Positions 1-10,671 of a DNA stretch of 64,000 nucleotides are shown in pieces. Origin of the DNA: Sisyra terminalis (taxonomy: Eukaryota > Arthropoda > Insecta > Neuroptera > Sisyridae); the NCBI GenBank assembly GCA_958496175.1, contig OY292275.1, forward strand, positions 60,465,701-60,529,700, written 5' to 3'. Positions within the stretch are counted from its first letter, which is position 1. Each line of letters opens with the position of its first letter. The translations under genes were made by a program, and so were the position numbers. The notes below the pieces were generated by a model that worked only from the letters and a program-made list of their open reading frames with translations, was not told where the DNA came from and made no database searches.

Positions 1-64
1 AAGTTTTAAGTGGTTTAATTTTTTGATATTTCTTTTAGTAGTTCAATGAAAATTTTACTTGTAG

Positions 65-548
65 ACTTGCTCAAGTTATGAAACTTTTGTTGGCCGCTGC
101 TATTTTTATAACGCATGCCTTGCAATGTTATGTCGCCGTTGATATCACCTGGAATGATTATATTGGTCCGAAATTTGAGAAAAATGATCACAAAGTGCTC
201 TACGAATATATTACCAGGACCGGAATTGTTTTATTTACATGTAAGTTTTAATGTTGACATTAAATATGTTAAGGAATAATATTTTTCCATTTTTTTTTTT
301 TAGTTTTATTGGCCGTGGCCATTCCGAATTTAGAGCTTTTCATTTCATTGTTCGGGGCATTATGTTTATCGGCGCTGGGACTCGCAATTCCGGCCATAAT
401 TCAAACATCGACCTGGTGGTATTATGTCAGCCGGCGGGAATTCATTTTTATGTGCGGAAAAAATTTACTTCTGGTGATTTTTGGAATCTTGGGATTGGTG
501 ATTGGCACATATACAAGTCTTCGAGACATCGTGGAAACATTTTCATAG
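65..548 (+). CDS. Proton-coupled amino acid transporter (SLC36/PAT family), C-terminal two exons, 5' partial
   Basis: Seen: exon 65-240 follows a TTGTAG acceptor and ends at T|GTAAGT. Intron 241-303 is 63 bp and ends in a poly-T tract plus TAG. The last exon, 304-548, stays in frame (phase 1) and ends with TAG. The joined peptide begins LAQVMKLLLAAAIF, has several hydrophobic segments, includes CYVAVDITWNDYIGPKF and the hydrophobic block LGLAIPAIIQTSTWWYY, and ends SLRDIVETFS. Family knowledge: SLC36 carriers such as insect pathetic and CG1139-like proteins move small amino acids with protons across plasma or lysosomal membranes, and this order of helices and loops matches their C-terminal third. 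The N-terminal part lies left of the window. A related SLC38-type carrier is possible but less likely. Confidence 0.85.
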
Positions 549-754
549 GAAAAAAAATTGCGTTTCATATTGATTTTATTAAGATTTTTAATTTTTTTTG
601 TTAAGCTCAAATTTTACATTTAGATTTTAGGACTATAATTGATGAATATATCGCTGTGCGAAATATAAATACATAAATCAAATTATTTATTATAAAATTT
701 GAAAAAAAAAAGAAAAGAAAAAAAGAAAAAAAGAAATGAACGAATGCGTCTAAT

Positions 755-760
755 AATAAA
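755..760 (+). terminator. Candidate poly(A) signal of the transporter gene
   Basis: AATAAA lies about 205 bp after the stop codon at 548, in an A-rich tract with no better match closer to the stop. Position and hexamer are seen; its use is inferred. Confidence 0.45.
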
Positions 761-964
761 ATATATCGTTTTATGATATTCATCAGAAATCATCTTAGAT
801 TGTAAAAATGAATTTTATTTTACTTACGTAATTAGTTGTAAGAATTTTTTTCATTAAAACATTGCTTACGTGTTTTATGTCATATAATATTGTTTTAGTT
901 AAAGGATTGTAAAAAAAAAATCAATGATCACAGAAATCGGAGATCATAAATATGTAAAATAGTG

Positions 965-2306
965 TGGGTCAAAAAAATCGATTATTTTTTTTTGCAAGTG
1001 ACACGGAAAAATGGGTTGCTGGACATCTTAAAAAAATTCTCACCAAGTATGAGCTCTTAATTTTAATAGGAAGATCCTCCGCATCGCAGTTTTGTATTTT
1101 TTTCTCAGTCCAAAAGAAAAAAATTCATACCTCATAAGTTATCGATTGTACAGAAAAATGTTCTGGAAGAACTTTTTAGGAAATTTAATGTTCTACAAAA
1201 AAGGTATCTTATATTTTTTCCGTAGGCCTCACCATTTGAAAGATATTAAGGATTTAATTTTGATTATTTTGAAGACAAATTTCATTTTTGTTTATGAATT
1301 TTATAACTCGACAATAAATGACTATTATACAATGTGTAATACAAATTTTTGTTGGAAATTAACTGCTCTATAAAAATGGTTTCTAATGTTTTGGCGATTA
1401 AATTATTCTTTCTAAAGATATTCATCATCAAACTTTCATGTGTACGGGTTTTAAAAGTTTTTGATGAGATATTGGAAAAATTTAAATTTAATTTATAATT
1501 TTTGAGAAAATTTACACGAATTTTAGTTTTTATCAACTGAAGAACTTCAAAATATTTTTCAAGTTTTTTTTTTATACTGAAATATATCATAATATATGTA
1601 TAATGAAAACTTTACTTTTTTTATTAATAAATATTTAACTAAGCGATATATAATGTACAATTTATTTTTTTTAAATGGAGACAAATATACTTAAGCATAA
1701 AAAAAAAACTTGAAAAATATTTTAAAGTGTCTCAATTGATAAAAACTAAAATTTGTGTAAATTTTCTCAAAAATTATAAATTAAATTGTAATTTTTCGAA
1801 TATCTCATCAAAAACTTTTAAAATCCGTACACATGAAAGTTTGATGATGAATATCTTTTGAGCGGTTAATTTAATCGCCAAAACATTAGAAACCATTTTT
1901 ATAGAGCAGTTAATTTCCAACAAAAATTTGTATTGCACATTGTATAAGAGTTATTTATTGTCGAGTTATAAAATTCATAAACAAAAATGAAATTTGTCTT
2001 AAAATAATCAAAATTAAATCCTTAATATCTTTCAAATGGTGAGGCTTACGGAAAAAATATACGATACCTTTTTTGTAGAGCATTAAATTTCCTAAAAAAT
2101 TCTTTCAAAACATTTTTCTGTACAATCGATAAATGATGAGGTATGAATTTTTTTCGATTGGACTGAGAAAAAAATACAAAACTGCGATGCGGAGGATCTT
2201 CCTATTAAAATTGAGAGCTCATACTTGGTGAGAATTTTTTTAAGGTGTCTAGCAACCCATTTTTCCGTGGCACTTGTAAAAAAAAATCGATTTTTTTGAC
2301 CCAACC
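965..2306. mobile_element. Foldback/MITE-like element A with ~600-bp inverted arms
   Basis: The left arm (about 965-1580) reappears as its reverse complement at about 1696-2306 around a ~115-bp AT-rich centre. Both ends carry GGGTCAAAAAAATCGATT, and internal landmarks such as CATCGCAGTTTTGTATTTTT and CCTCACCATTTGAAAGATAT occur in both arms with few differences. No long reading frame is convincing inside, so I read this as a non-autonomous foldback element or two copies inserted head to head. I could not find a clean target-site duplication. Confidence 0.8.
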
Positions 2307-2538
2307 TAATGTAAAACTTGTAAATATATGCTAAATTTTAGATAGAGATCAACAAATTTTTAGATAAGAAACAATAAAACCGCATTAAATGCTCATAAAT
2401 TTTATAAATAATTATTAAATACTCGTAGAGTAAATTTCAATCTAGTCTGGACATTGGAAATTATCAAGTTTTTAATTGATTAGTTCATGAAAAAAATATA
2501 TTTAGTCTATCGATAAATTGGTTGTGTCCATAATTTAC

Positions 2539-2684
2539 ATAATATTATTTATTTTTAATAGGATAGTGAACTTAAAGGACGTAAATCTTAATATGAAGTA
2601 CACAATATATGTGATATTATGATCTTCATATTAAGATTTAAATCTTTTAAGTCCACTATCCTACTAAAAATCAATAATATTATA
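2539..2684. repeat. Short inverted repeat (~60-bp arms)
   Basis: ATAATATTATTTATTTTTAA followed by GGATAGTGAACTTAAA at 2539-2597 is mirrored as its reverse complement at 2624-2684, leaving a ~26-bp loop. The arms are nearly perfect. It looks like a miniature inverted-repeat element; no coding content. Confidence 0.7.
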
Positions 2685-2689
2685 TTTAG

Positions 2690-3045
2690 TTTATTTCCAA
2701 TGGTTTTTGTATTGAAAAACTTAAAAAAATTCAGCTGGTTTGATTCTAAAGTAACTATTTTTAAAATAATTTATTATTATTAACTCAAAAGAAATGTAAA
2801 TTTAGCTATCTATATTAAAACGCTTTAATAAAATCGAAACTTGACGAGAAGATCGGTTTTTTAAAGAATTTTAACTGAAGATATATTTAACATATTCTTT
2901 TATAATGAATTTATCATGAGCAATTAGCAGTGCATGAATTTATTAATGAATGGTAATCCATAAGATGAGGTGAGATATACCTAAGTAAAAAGTTAAGTCA
3001 TTATTACAAATAAGTAGACAAATAAATATTTTTTTTGAGTTTGAA
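2690..3045. other. AT-rich intergenic stretch, nothing recognised
   Basis: No reading frame, tRNA or strong repeat seen between the small inverted repeat and the satellite block. Confidence 0.6.
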
Positions 3046-4215
3046 TCATTTTTTCATCCCTTATTTAACGACGTTATATGCAATTGAAGTTTGGGTGATT
3101 TCTGGCATTTTGTCGCAAGCTTTCATCCCTTATTGGGGCTTTTTTTGAGGAAAAATTTGCAAAGAATAAACAGATGGACGTATACTTTTGATTGGCATTC
3201 TTAAAATTTTTGTTTGAAATTTGATGATTTTTGTGAAAAATCAATGATGGTTAACCCACGGTTTTTTTTTACTAAAAAATTGTTTGTTTCGAATTCGAAA
3301 AATATTGTTATATTATCGTTTAATACATTGTTACGAACCCGAAACTGCCCTTGGTTCGAAAATCATCCCTTATATAACGATGTTACATGCGATTGAAGTT
3401 TGGATGATTTTCTATGGTTTCTTCTGCCAGTTTGATGGTCGATTTCATCCCTTAAAGGTGCTTTGTTTTTAGAAAAAATTGCACAGAATGCACAGACGGA
3501 CGTATACTTTTGATTGGTATCCTAAAATAAAATTGAAATTTAATGATTTTCGTGAAAAATCAACGATGGTTAACCCACGGGTTTTTTTGACGAAAAATCT
3601 TTTGGTTTCGAATTCGAAAAAGATTGTTATATTATCGTTCTATACATTGTTACGAACCCAAAACTGTATTTGGTTCAAAAATCATCCCTTATTTAACGAT
3701 ATTACATACGATTGAAGTTTGGATGGTTTTCTATGATTTCTTCTGGCATTATAAGGGTCGATTTCATCCCTTAAACGTGGTTTGTTTTCGGAAAAATTTG
3801 CACAGAATGCACAGATGAACGTATACTTTCGATTAGCATCCTTATATTTTTTTTTAAATTTGATGATTTTCGTGAAAAATCAACGATGCTTAATCCACGG
3901 TTTTTTTGACGAAAAATCTTTTTGTTTAAAATTCAAAAAAGATTGTTACATTATCGTTCTACACATTGTTACGAATTCGAAACTGCCCTTGGTTCGAAAA
4001 TCATCCCTTATTTAACGATGTTAGATGTGATTGAAGTTTGCATGGTTTTCTATGATTTCTTCTGGCACTTTGATGGTCGATTTCATCCCTTAAACGTGGT
4101 TAGTTTTCGGAAAAATTTGCACAGCATATACTGGTGGACGTATATTTTGGATTGGCATCGTTAAAAATCATCTTTGAAAAATCAACGATGGTTAATCCAC
4201 GGTTATTTTGGCAAT
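3046..4215 (+). repeat. Tandem satellite of ~317-bp units, about 3.7 copies
   Basis: The landmark TCATCCCTTATTTAACGA recurs near 3053, 3364, 3683 and 4002, and GGTTAACCCACGG or GGTTAATCCACGG recurs near 3250, 3568, 3890 and 4190, giving a period of about 316-320 bp. Units share TTTCATCCCTTAAACGTGG, ACGTATACTTTTGATTGGCA and TTCGAATTCGAAAAA. Short reading frames here (such as 3214-3396 and 3479-3715) are in-register repeat artefacts. The same family lies inverted at 34.8-35.7 kb. Confidence 0.85.
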
Positions 4216-4453
4216 CCTTTTAGTAAACATAAAATATTCCAATGCTTGGATGTGTTTTGTGTATGCAACCAATTATACGTTAGTGCATTTAGGAAAAAAT
4301 AATTAGTAATGGTACAAAAGCCTGGAAATTTATTTTGTTTTCGATAGTAAATTACAAAGTTTCCTTATAGACATTTATGATTAATTTTTTTTGATGATTA
4401 TTACAATAATTTTTTTCATTTTTTTTTGGAGCTTGAAGATAAATACTTTCGTA

Positions 4454-4659
4454 ATGAAAACGTTCAGTTCTTCTGCTGGAAAATGCTTTGATTTGTAAGT
4501 GTTTCGGTGGCTTTCCATTAAGATAATTTTCTAATAATTGTTATTTTTTGCGTTAGTTATTCAACAATGGGTGCAGCTGACAACAAAGAAGACCTATTCG
4601 TTTTGGAATCGTTGCTCATCATCATACTGAATGTTGATGGATTGTTGAACAATCATTAG
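4454..4659 (+). CDS. Possible small spliced gene, 47 residues, unrecognised
   Basis: Seen: ATG at 4454 opens a 41-nt exon ending at TT|GTAAGT (4494). A 62-nt candidate intron ends in TTTTTTGCGTTAG, and the second exon from 4557 continues in phase to TAG at 4657-4659. The joined peptide starts MKTFSSSAGKCFDFYST, then MGAADNKEDLFVLESLL, and ends with a hydrophobic stretch and LNNH. Upstream sequence is open in the same frame back to a TTTTTTTTGGAG acceptor-like site, so this could instead be the last two exons of a longer gene. No family is recognised; chance is a real possibility in such AT-rich DNA. Confidence 0.25.
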
Positions 4660-5370
4660 TGAATTTTGTGAAGTTTATAATTTGAAAGAAAGAAAAAATT
4701 AGTTATAGTTTTAAATATTTGTTTTACTTATTCTCAAGTGCTTTATGTTATTATTAAATATAAAGAATTGTTTTATTGTCAATAGTGAAAACTACAATAT
4801 GTTTAGTTTGAATTTACTAAAGCAATGTTTGATATGTTATTTAAATAAATATAGTGAATTAGCATTGTAAAAAATAATAGCAAAAATTTTTTTAAGGAAA
4901 TCCCAATTGTTAGTTTTATCTGTATTAAAACTATATTGGAAACAAATAAATATTTTTGATTGGAAATCAATGTTTCATTTACTACCTAAGTTTTATATTT
5001 CAGAGTATTAATAAGTATTATTTTTTTCTGGATTTTCAAATTTCCAACAATAATGATATTAGATAAAAGTTTTTTGAGATTTTTGCAATGCTTCATAAAG
5101 AAAAGAATTTCAATTGAAGTTAATTTATTTGATTAATTTCCCCCCCAAACAACTGTTACTTTAATATGATTATTATTGTCGATCTAAAGTTTTCCAATTT
5201 CTGGAACTTTCGAGTATCAATTTCGAGTTTGTTTTGGTAATTATTGCATACGAAGTTATTAGAAATTGACCTTTTTGTTTGGCATTAAATATATTTACGA
5301 TTTACTGAATAGAATTGCGAAAAAAAATTTGAGAAATATTTAAATATGAGTTTCAATGTTCCGCTGATAT
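4660..5370. other. AT-rich intergenic stretch, nothing recognised
   Basis: No convincing reading frame or repeat. A CCCCCCC-containing run near 5141 is the only break in base composition. Confidence 0.6.
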
Positions 5371-5373
5371 ATC

Positions 5374-5455
5374 TTGTTGTAGACGAGTTGATATGAGTGT
5401 TGGCTTATAAGCCGGAGGATTGATATTCGATTCTCGAATGAAACTTTTTTTTTTT
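5374..5455 (+). repeat. tRNA-like SINE relic or tRNA pseudogene
   Basis: TAGACGAGTTGATATGAGTG resembles a pol III box A and D-arm. TTGGCTTATAAGCCGG can form an anticodon-like stem-loop, and GATATTCGATTCTCG resembles the T-arm box B. A T(14) run, a pol III stop, follows at about 5444. No matching acceptor stem is seen, so I call it a relic or SINE head, not a working tRNA. Confidence 0.4.
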
Positions 5456-5850
5456 TTAATTTTTAAATTAATTATTATTTATTATGGGGTAAGCTATAAA
5501 TTAACACCAATATTTTTTTTTATCAAGTCCTTAAGGTTAAAATATATTCGATTGATTATTTCAATCAATTGGAGTTGGAATGTTCGATCGAAAGATTAGT
5601 AGGGTAGTGGTTTTTCCTTTCGATATTTAATTATTCTATGACCTTATTAAAGCTTAATAAAAACAAACATGAAAATGGGGGAAAGGATTTTTAATTTTTA
5701 TCAAATAGAACTTAAGGGATGGCTTGCATAAGAATCAAGAATCCAAAAATCAATAAATCAGACATTCCATCGAATATTAGTCAATGCAGACCGATTTTCA
5801 TGGAATTTTCCAGACATTTTCTCACTATTACCTACTTTAAGTTCAGATTG
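5456..5850. other. AT-rich intergenic stretch, nothing recognised
   Basis: Only short frames are present (for example 5719-5928, which runs into repeat sequence). No gene signal. Confidence 0.55.
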
Positions 5851-6197
5851 GAAAGATGTCGAAACACATGGCAACATTTTGAGGTCCTTCGTCCTTATTT
5901 TCGAAAAAACATTTTCACATTTCCATAGAATTACGTCAATAGTATAATATCACTTAAATCGAAATATATTAATCGAATTAATCATTGACACCGGCAACAA
6001 ACAGTGTAATGTTACGATCCCCCTGTTATCGATAACCATATGAAGTTTACGATTGTCTTCATCGAATTTTAAATATAAAAAAATAACATATTACGCTACA
6101 TAATAATGCAATGAAACTGTGAAATATTTTGATCGAAAAAAAGGATGAAGGACCTAAAAATGTTACCATGTCTTAAGACAAATTTTTCGGGATTAAC

Positions 6198-6545
6198 ATG
6201 GAGCAGCTATGGTTAAAATATTTTTGGAAAATTCAAATTCCTTCGATCGAAAAAAATTTTCAAGTTTCCCTTAATGAAGAAATCTTTATAATTGAGTTTA
6301 AGCGATCAATAAATATATCTTCCAATGGCCGAATCGATAAGCGCACGGAAAATGTTATAAACGGAAAGACGATGGATCGATCCCCCAACAAGGTAAAAGA
6401 TTTTTATATTTCTAATAACCAATTTCTAATTAATATAAATTCGTTACAGCTTAAGTTATCACTTACGATCGTTAATAATATCCTTTCTAACGTTACAGCC
6501 GAAATATTCGATCATCACTTCCAACCTTTCGGGGTTGAGAAGTGA
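6198..6545 (+). CDS. Reading frame inside foldback arm (115 residues), doubtful protein
   Basis: An uninterrupted frame begins MEQLWLKYFWKIQIPSIEK and ends HHFQPFGVEK. A closely related 125-residue frame lies in the third arm at 9398-9021 (-), and a broken version in the right arm near 8120-7707 (-). The two open versions differ by about 15 residues over 113, mostly conservative, and the third has a stop after YEF. No domain, catalytic motif or family is recognised. It could be a remnant of an element-encoded protein or a frame open by chance. Confidence 0.2.
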   Translation: MEQLWLKYFWKIQIPSIEKNFQVSLNEEIFIIEFKRSINISSNGRIDKRTENVINGKTMDRSPNKVKDFYISNNQFLININSLQLKLSLTIVNNILSNVTAEIFDHHFQPFGVEK

Positions 6546-6576
6546 TCGATCGATTGCGTATTTTATTTTTATTTTT

Positions 6577-6632
6577 GTGACGTCATCTTATATGTGACGT
6601 CATAAAATGACGTCAATTCATATGTGACGTCA
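6577..6632. promoter_or_regulatory. Cluster of four TGACGTCA (CRE/ATF-type) palindromes, left arm
   Basis: Four TGACGTCA octamers occur within ~55 bp. Similar clusters lie at 7671-7727 and 8917-8989. TGACGTCA is the known cAMP-response/ATF consensus; whether any factor binds here is inference. The motif is itself palindromic, as terminal motifs of inverted-repeat elements can be. Confidence 0.45.
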
Positions 6633-8429
6633 TCATCGAAAAAATTTCGAATTTTCTATTTTCGAGAGATAGGATTCTGGGAATCGCTTAGTTACGTCAC
6701 GGGAAGCCTAAAAAACATATCCTATAGCCAATTTACTTCGTTTTTTTTCGAAAAAATTTTTAGGAAAAATTCTGAAAAATCCCAAAAATAGGTCAAAATT
6801 GTCGTTTTTTTTCACTTTTTCCAACTTTAACGTCGTTTTTAGCGAAAACTATCGATCGTAGGTTAACGATAGTAGGCTCATTCGATAGCGCTTGAATTAC
6901 TCTATCGATGGTGTAAATTTGGTCCCGGAAAACCTTAAGGGAAAAAACTTTGTTTTTCAACTTTTCAAAAATTTAAAATCCTCGATGAAACCATGGTCGA
7001 TTTTTTCCCAAAAATTTTTTGTCGAATATCTCGATGAAAATCACACCATAGATGCATAATGAAACGCTCGAAGTGAAAATAAATAAAAAATGTAGCTTTT
7101 TGTTATCCTTCAACGAATTTTTCGATAAAACAAATTTACATAAGCATAGCATTAAGACGTTTATATAAAATTTCATTGTCGAAAAATTCGATGAAGGGTA
7201 ACGAAAAGCTACATTTTTTATTTATTTTCACTTCGAGCGTTACATTATGCATCTATGGTGTGAATTTCATCGAGATATTCGACAAAAAATTTTTGGAAAA
7301 AAATCGACGACCATTTCATCGAGGATTTTAAATTTTAGAAAAGTCAAAAAAAAAAGTTTTTTCCCTTAAGGTTTTCCGGGACCAAATTTACACCATCGAT
7401 AGAGTAATTCAAGCGCTATCGAATGAGCCTACTATCGTTAACCTACGATCGATAGTTTTCGCTAAAAACGACGTTAAAGTTGGAAAAAGTGAAAAAAAAC
7501 GACAATTTTGGCCTATTTTTGGGATTTTTCAGAATTTTGCCCAAAAAATTTTTGAAAAAAAAATGAAAAATATTGACTATAGGATATGTTTTTTAGGCTT
7601 CCCGTGATGTAACTAAGCCATTCCCAGAATCCTATTTCAAGAAAATAGGAAATTCGAAATTTTTTCGATGATGACGTCACATATGAATTGACGTCATTTT
7701 ATGACGTCACATATGATATGACGTCACGAAAATAAAAATAAAATACGCAATCGATCGATCACTTCTCAACCCCGAAAGGTTGGAAGTGATCAATCGAATT
7801 ATTCGACTGAAACTAACGTTAAGATAATTATTAACGATCGTAAGTGATAACTTAAGCTGTAACGAATATATATTAATTAGAAATTTGTTAGTAGAAATAT
7901 AAAAATCTTTTACCTGGTTGGGGGTTCGATCCATCGTCTTTCCGTTTACAACATTTTCCGTGCGCTTATCGATTCGGCCATTGGAAGATATATTTATTGA
8001 TCGTTAAAACTCATATATAAAGATTTCTTCATTAAGGGAAACTTGAAAAAAATTTTCGATCGAAGGAATTGGAATTTTCCAAAAATATTTTAACCATAGC
8101 TTTTCCATGTTAATCCCGGAAAATTTGTCCTAAGACATGGTAACATTTTAATGTCCTTCATCCTTTTTTTCGAGAAAAACACACTTGTATTTGAATAGCA
8201 TTATCTTTCATAATATATAACTCTTTAAATCGAAGTAATTTTACAATCGAACGTTTTTCGTGGAATTTTCCGGAAAAAATTTTACCATCGCTTCATCATG
8301 TTACGTTCGGAAAAGTTGTCATACCACATTTGAAAATTTTAGGGTCCTTTATCCTTTTTTTCATGAAAACAATTTTCATTTGCATTATGACGAATAATAT
8401 GTAAATTGTTAACACTGTAAATTTCGTTT

Positions 8430-9435
8430 AAGGGTATCGAAAAGTTTAATTTTTGTTTATATTCGGTTCAATCGTAACATGGTGCACCTATAGTGTGAAT
8501 TTCATCGAGAAATTCGATAAAAATATTTTCAAAAAAAAAATTTTCAAAATCGACGACCATTTCATCGAGGATTTTAAAAATCTGAGGAGTCGAAAAAAAA
8601 AGTTTTTTCCCTTAAGGTTTTCCGTGACCAAATTTACACCATCGATAGAGTAATTCAAGCGCTATCGAATGAGCCTACTATCGTTAACCTACGATCGATA
8701 GTTTTCGCTAAAAACGACGTTAAAGTTGGAAAAAGTGAAAAAAAACGACAATTTTGGCCTATTTTTGGGATTTTTCAAAATTGCGGCCGAAAAATTTTCC
8801 AAAAAAATTGAAAAAAATAGACTATAGGATATGTTTTTTAGGCTTCCCGTGACGTAACTAAGCGATTCCCAGAATCCTATCTCTCGAAAATAGAAAATTC
8901 GAAATTTTTTCGAGGATGACGTCACATATGAGATGACGTCATTTTATGACGTCACATGTGAGATGACGTCATAGATGAAATGACGTCACGAAAATAAAAA
9001 TAAAATACGCAATCGATCGATCACTTCTCTACCCCGAGAGGTTGGAAGTGATGATCGAATAATTCGGCTGTAACTTTAGAAAGGATATTATTAACGATCG
9101 TAAGTGATAACTTAAGCTGTAACGAATTTATATTAATTAGAAATTTGTTAGTAGAAATATAAAAATCTTTTACCTTGTTGGGGGTTCGATCCATCGTCTT
9201 TCCGTTTATCACATATTCCGTGCGCTTATCGATTCGGCCATTGGAAGATATATTTATTGATCCCTTAAAATCATATATAAAGATTTCTTCATCGATTGAA
9301 ACTTGAAAAATTTTATCGATCGAAGGAATTTGAATTTTCCAAAAATATTTTAACCAGAGCTTCTCCAGGTTAATCCTGGAAAATTTGTCAAAAGACATGG
9401 TAACATTTTAATGTTTTTCATGGGTTTTTTCGATA
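8430..9435 (-). mobile_element. Third, single-arm copy of foldback family B
   Basis: 8560-9420 repeats the right arm of element B in the same orientation: TTTTTTCCCTTAAGGTTTTC, CATCGATAGAGTAATTCAAG, the TGACGTCA cluster and CTTACGATCGTTAA all recur. Its outer end at about 9398-9435 again has GACATGGTAACATTTTAATG. The 8172-8430 spacer holds further degenerate copies of the element terminus. Confidence 0.7.
9021..9398 (-). CDS. Reading frame inside third foldback copy (125 residues), doubtful protein
   Basis: The frame begins MSFDKFSRINLEKLWLKYF and ends HHFQPLGVEK; it is the longer version of the frame at 6198-6545. It contains NISSNGRIDKRTEYVINGK and LQLKLSLTIVNN. No known family; located entirely within repeat DNA. 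Confidence 0.2.
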   Translation of the reverse strand: MSFDKFSRINLEKLWLKYFWKIQIPSIDKIFQVSIDEEIFIYDFKGSINISSNGRIDKRTEYVINGKTMDRTPNKVKDFYISTNKFLININSLQLKLSLTIVNNILSKVTAELFDHHFQPLGVEK

Positions 9436-9439
9436 TTTT

Positions 9440-10270
9440 TTATTTACATATTATAAAGCATAAGTATCAGCGGCTTTGGTGCTATTCATCAAGCTTTGGT
9501 GATACCATCGATGAAGGAAATGGAATATTTTTCTTGTTTTCCACAGATACTCCAGAAATATTATATTACGTTTATGGTTCCATTTTGATCGGAAAATTCA
9601 ATGTAAATCACTCGAAAATTTTGATTTGATAAATGTTAACGAATTTTCCGAAAATATTGGAACCACAGATGACTTATGGTAAATTCTTTTATCGTAAGAC
9701 GTTTCTTTTTCCCCGAACTTACCCTTTTTTGCGTTTTTTTTCTTCTTGAATTATATTATATTAAGCTCTGAAATAAAAAAGCGAAGGACCAAGGGTATGG
9801 TGATATTCTAATTGAGAACAACAATATATTCCATGAAAAAGTTATTTATTTACTATAAATATCGTTTAAATAACATATATCTACAATAGTAATAGTTTTT
9901 TTTATGATTGTGTATTGATATAATTGAGACAACAATTGGAATATTTATTAAATATAAATTTGAATATAAATGAATGATGTGAGTTATAGATTGGGTGATA
10001 TCCTCTGTATAAGAAAGAAAAAAACATCAACAATTAGAGAAATTTTGCGTATTAAACAAATTATTAAATAACAAACTATTATTAATTATAAATCAATAAA
10101 AACAATTACATGAAAATTTCTATGACATTATTAAAACCATTTTGATAATTACCAGAAGTACAAATAATTAATAAATTACAATTATCAAAGAAAATTTCTG
10201 ATAGTAAAGTATTCAAAGTTTCAAAATGCTAAGAATCATTTATATAGAAGTTTTCTCGAATTTTTGACAG
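9440..10270. other. AT-rich stretch between repeat elements, nothing recognised
   Basis: A 72-residue frame at 9411-9629 starts inside the repeat end and shows no protein features. The rest is AT-rich, with no RNA gene seen. Confidence 0.5.
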
Positions 10271-10275
10271 TTCGC

Positions 10276-10345
10276 GTATGGAGCAATGGATTAGCGCATG
10301 GCCTGTCAAGCAGAAGATGATGGATTCGGAACCGCGATCAGGTAA
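10276..10345 (+). repeat. tRNA-derived SINE-like relic
   Basis: TATGGAGCAATGGATTAGCG resembles a tRNA-Arg-type box A and D-arm (TGGCGCAATGGATAGCG class). CAGAAGATGATGGATTCGG then ACC resembles the variable loop and box B. An unrelated tail with AGTGCGAGCGATCAAGGAAC and GAGCGAACGAGGTGGC follows, then a T(15) run near 10468. This head, body and T-tail layout fits a SINE. The arms are too mismatched for a functional tRNA. Confidence 0.45.
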
Positions 10346-10517
10346 GTAAAAATGATATACTAATTAACCATATATGATTAACAGGTGCGACAGAGTGCGA
10401 GCGATCAAGGAACATAGGACAGTACAAGAGGAGGGAGTGAGAGCGAACGAGGTGGCGAGCGAGTTATTTTTTTTTTTTTTTATGAATTATTTTTGTTTAA
10501 ATCAATTAATTAATTAA

Positions 10518-10640
10518 TAAAGTATTCATATTTGATCTTATTTTTTATTGTTTCCTATTAAAAACGAATTAAAATTAATTTTAAAGTTCCTATCTAAACA
10601 ATGGCCGATTTGATTGTGACGTCACGTCTCGTGACGTGTA
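10518..10640 (+). repeat. Diverged extra copy of foldback C terminus
   Basis: TATTCATATTTGATCTTATT through GGCCGATTTGATTGTGACGT parallels 10672-10790 (TATTCGTATTCGATTTTATT, GGCGGATTCGATTGTGACGT), so the element end is tandemly duplicated outside the left arm. Confidence 0.6.
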
Positions 10641-10671
10641 TGTGTTTGTGTAATTTGTTTTCAATGAATAA

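Larger units (their letters stand above)
6134..8172. mobile_element. Foldback element B, ~1-kb inverted arms
   Basis: Left arm 6134-7128 and right arm 7171-8172 are reverse complements around a ~40-bp centre. Outer ends read CGAAAAAAAGGATGAAGGAC and its complement. From outside inward each arm carries a frame encoding LWLKYFWKIQIPSI, the palindrome-rich ATCGATCGAT, a cluster of TGACGTCA sites, TTCTGGGAATCGCTTAGTTA, and CTTGAATTACTCTATCGA. The arms differ by scattered substitutions and small indels, so they are old copies. A third, single-arm copy follows at 8430-9430. Confidence 0.8.

Noticed and set aside
251..604. Alternative 117-codon plus-strand frame over the transporter exon
   Set aside because: Overlaps the correct frame at 304-548, reads through the intron and has no membrane-protein character.
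1282..1590. 102-residue minus-strand frame in foldback A
   Set aside because: AT-rich repeat translation; the other arm is broken by stops in the corresponding frame.
3046..4215. CRISPR-like array
   Set aside because: Whole ~317-bp units repeat without short conserved repeats separated by unique spacers; the genome is eukaryotic.
10276..10345. Functional tRNA-Arg gene
   Set aside because: Box A and box B resemble a tRNA, but the acceptor and anticodon stems do not pair and a SINE-like tail with T-run follows.
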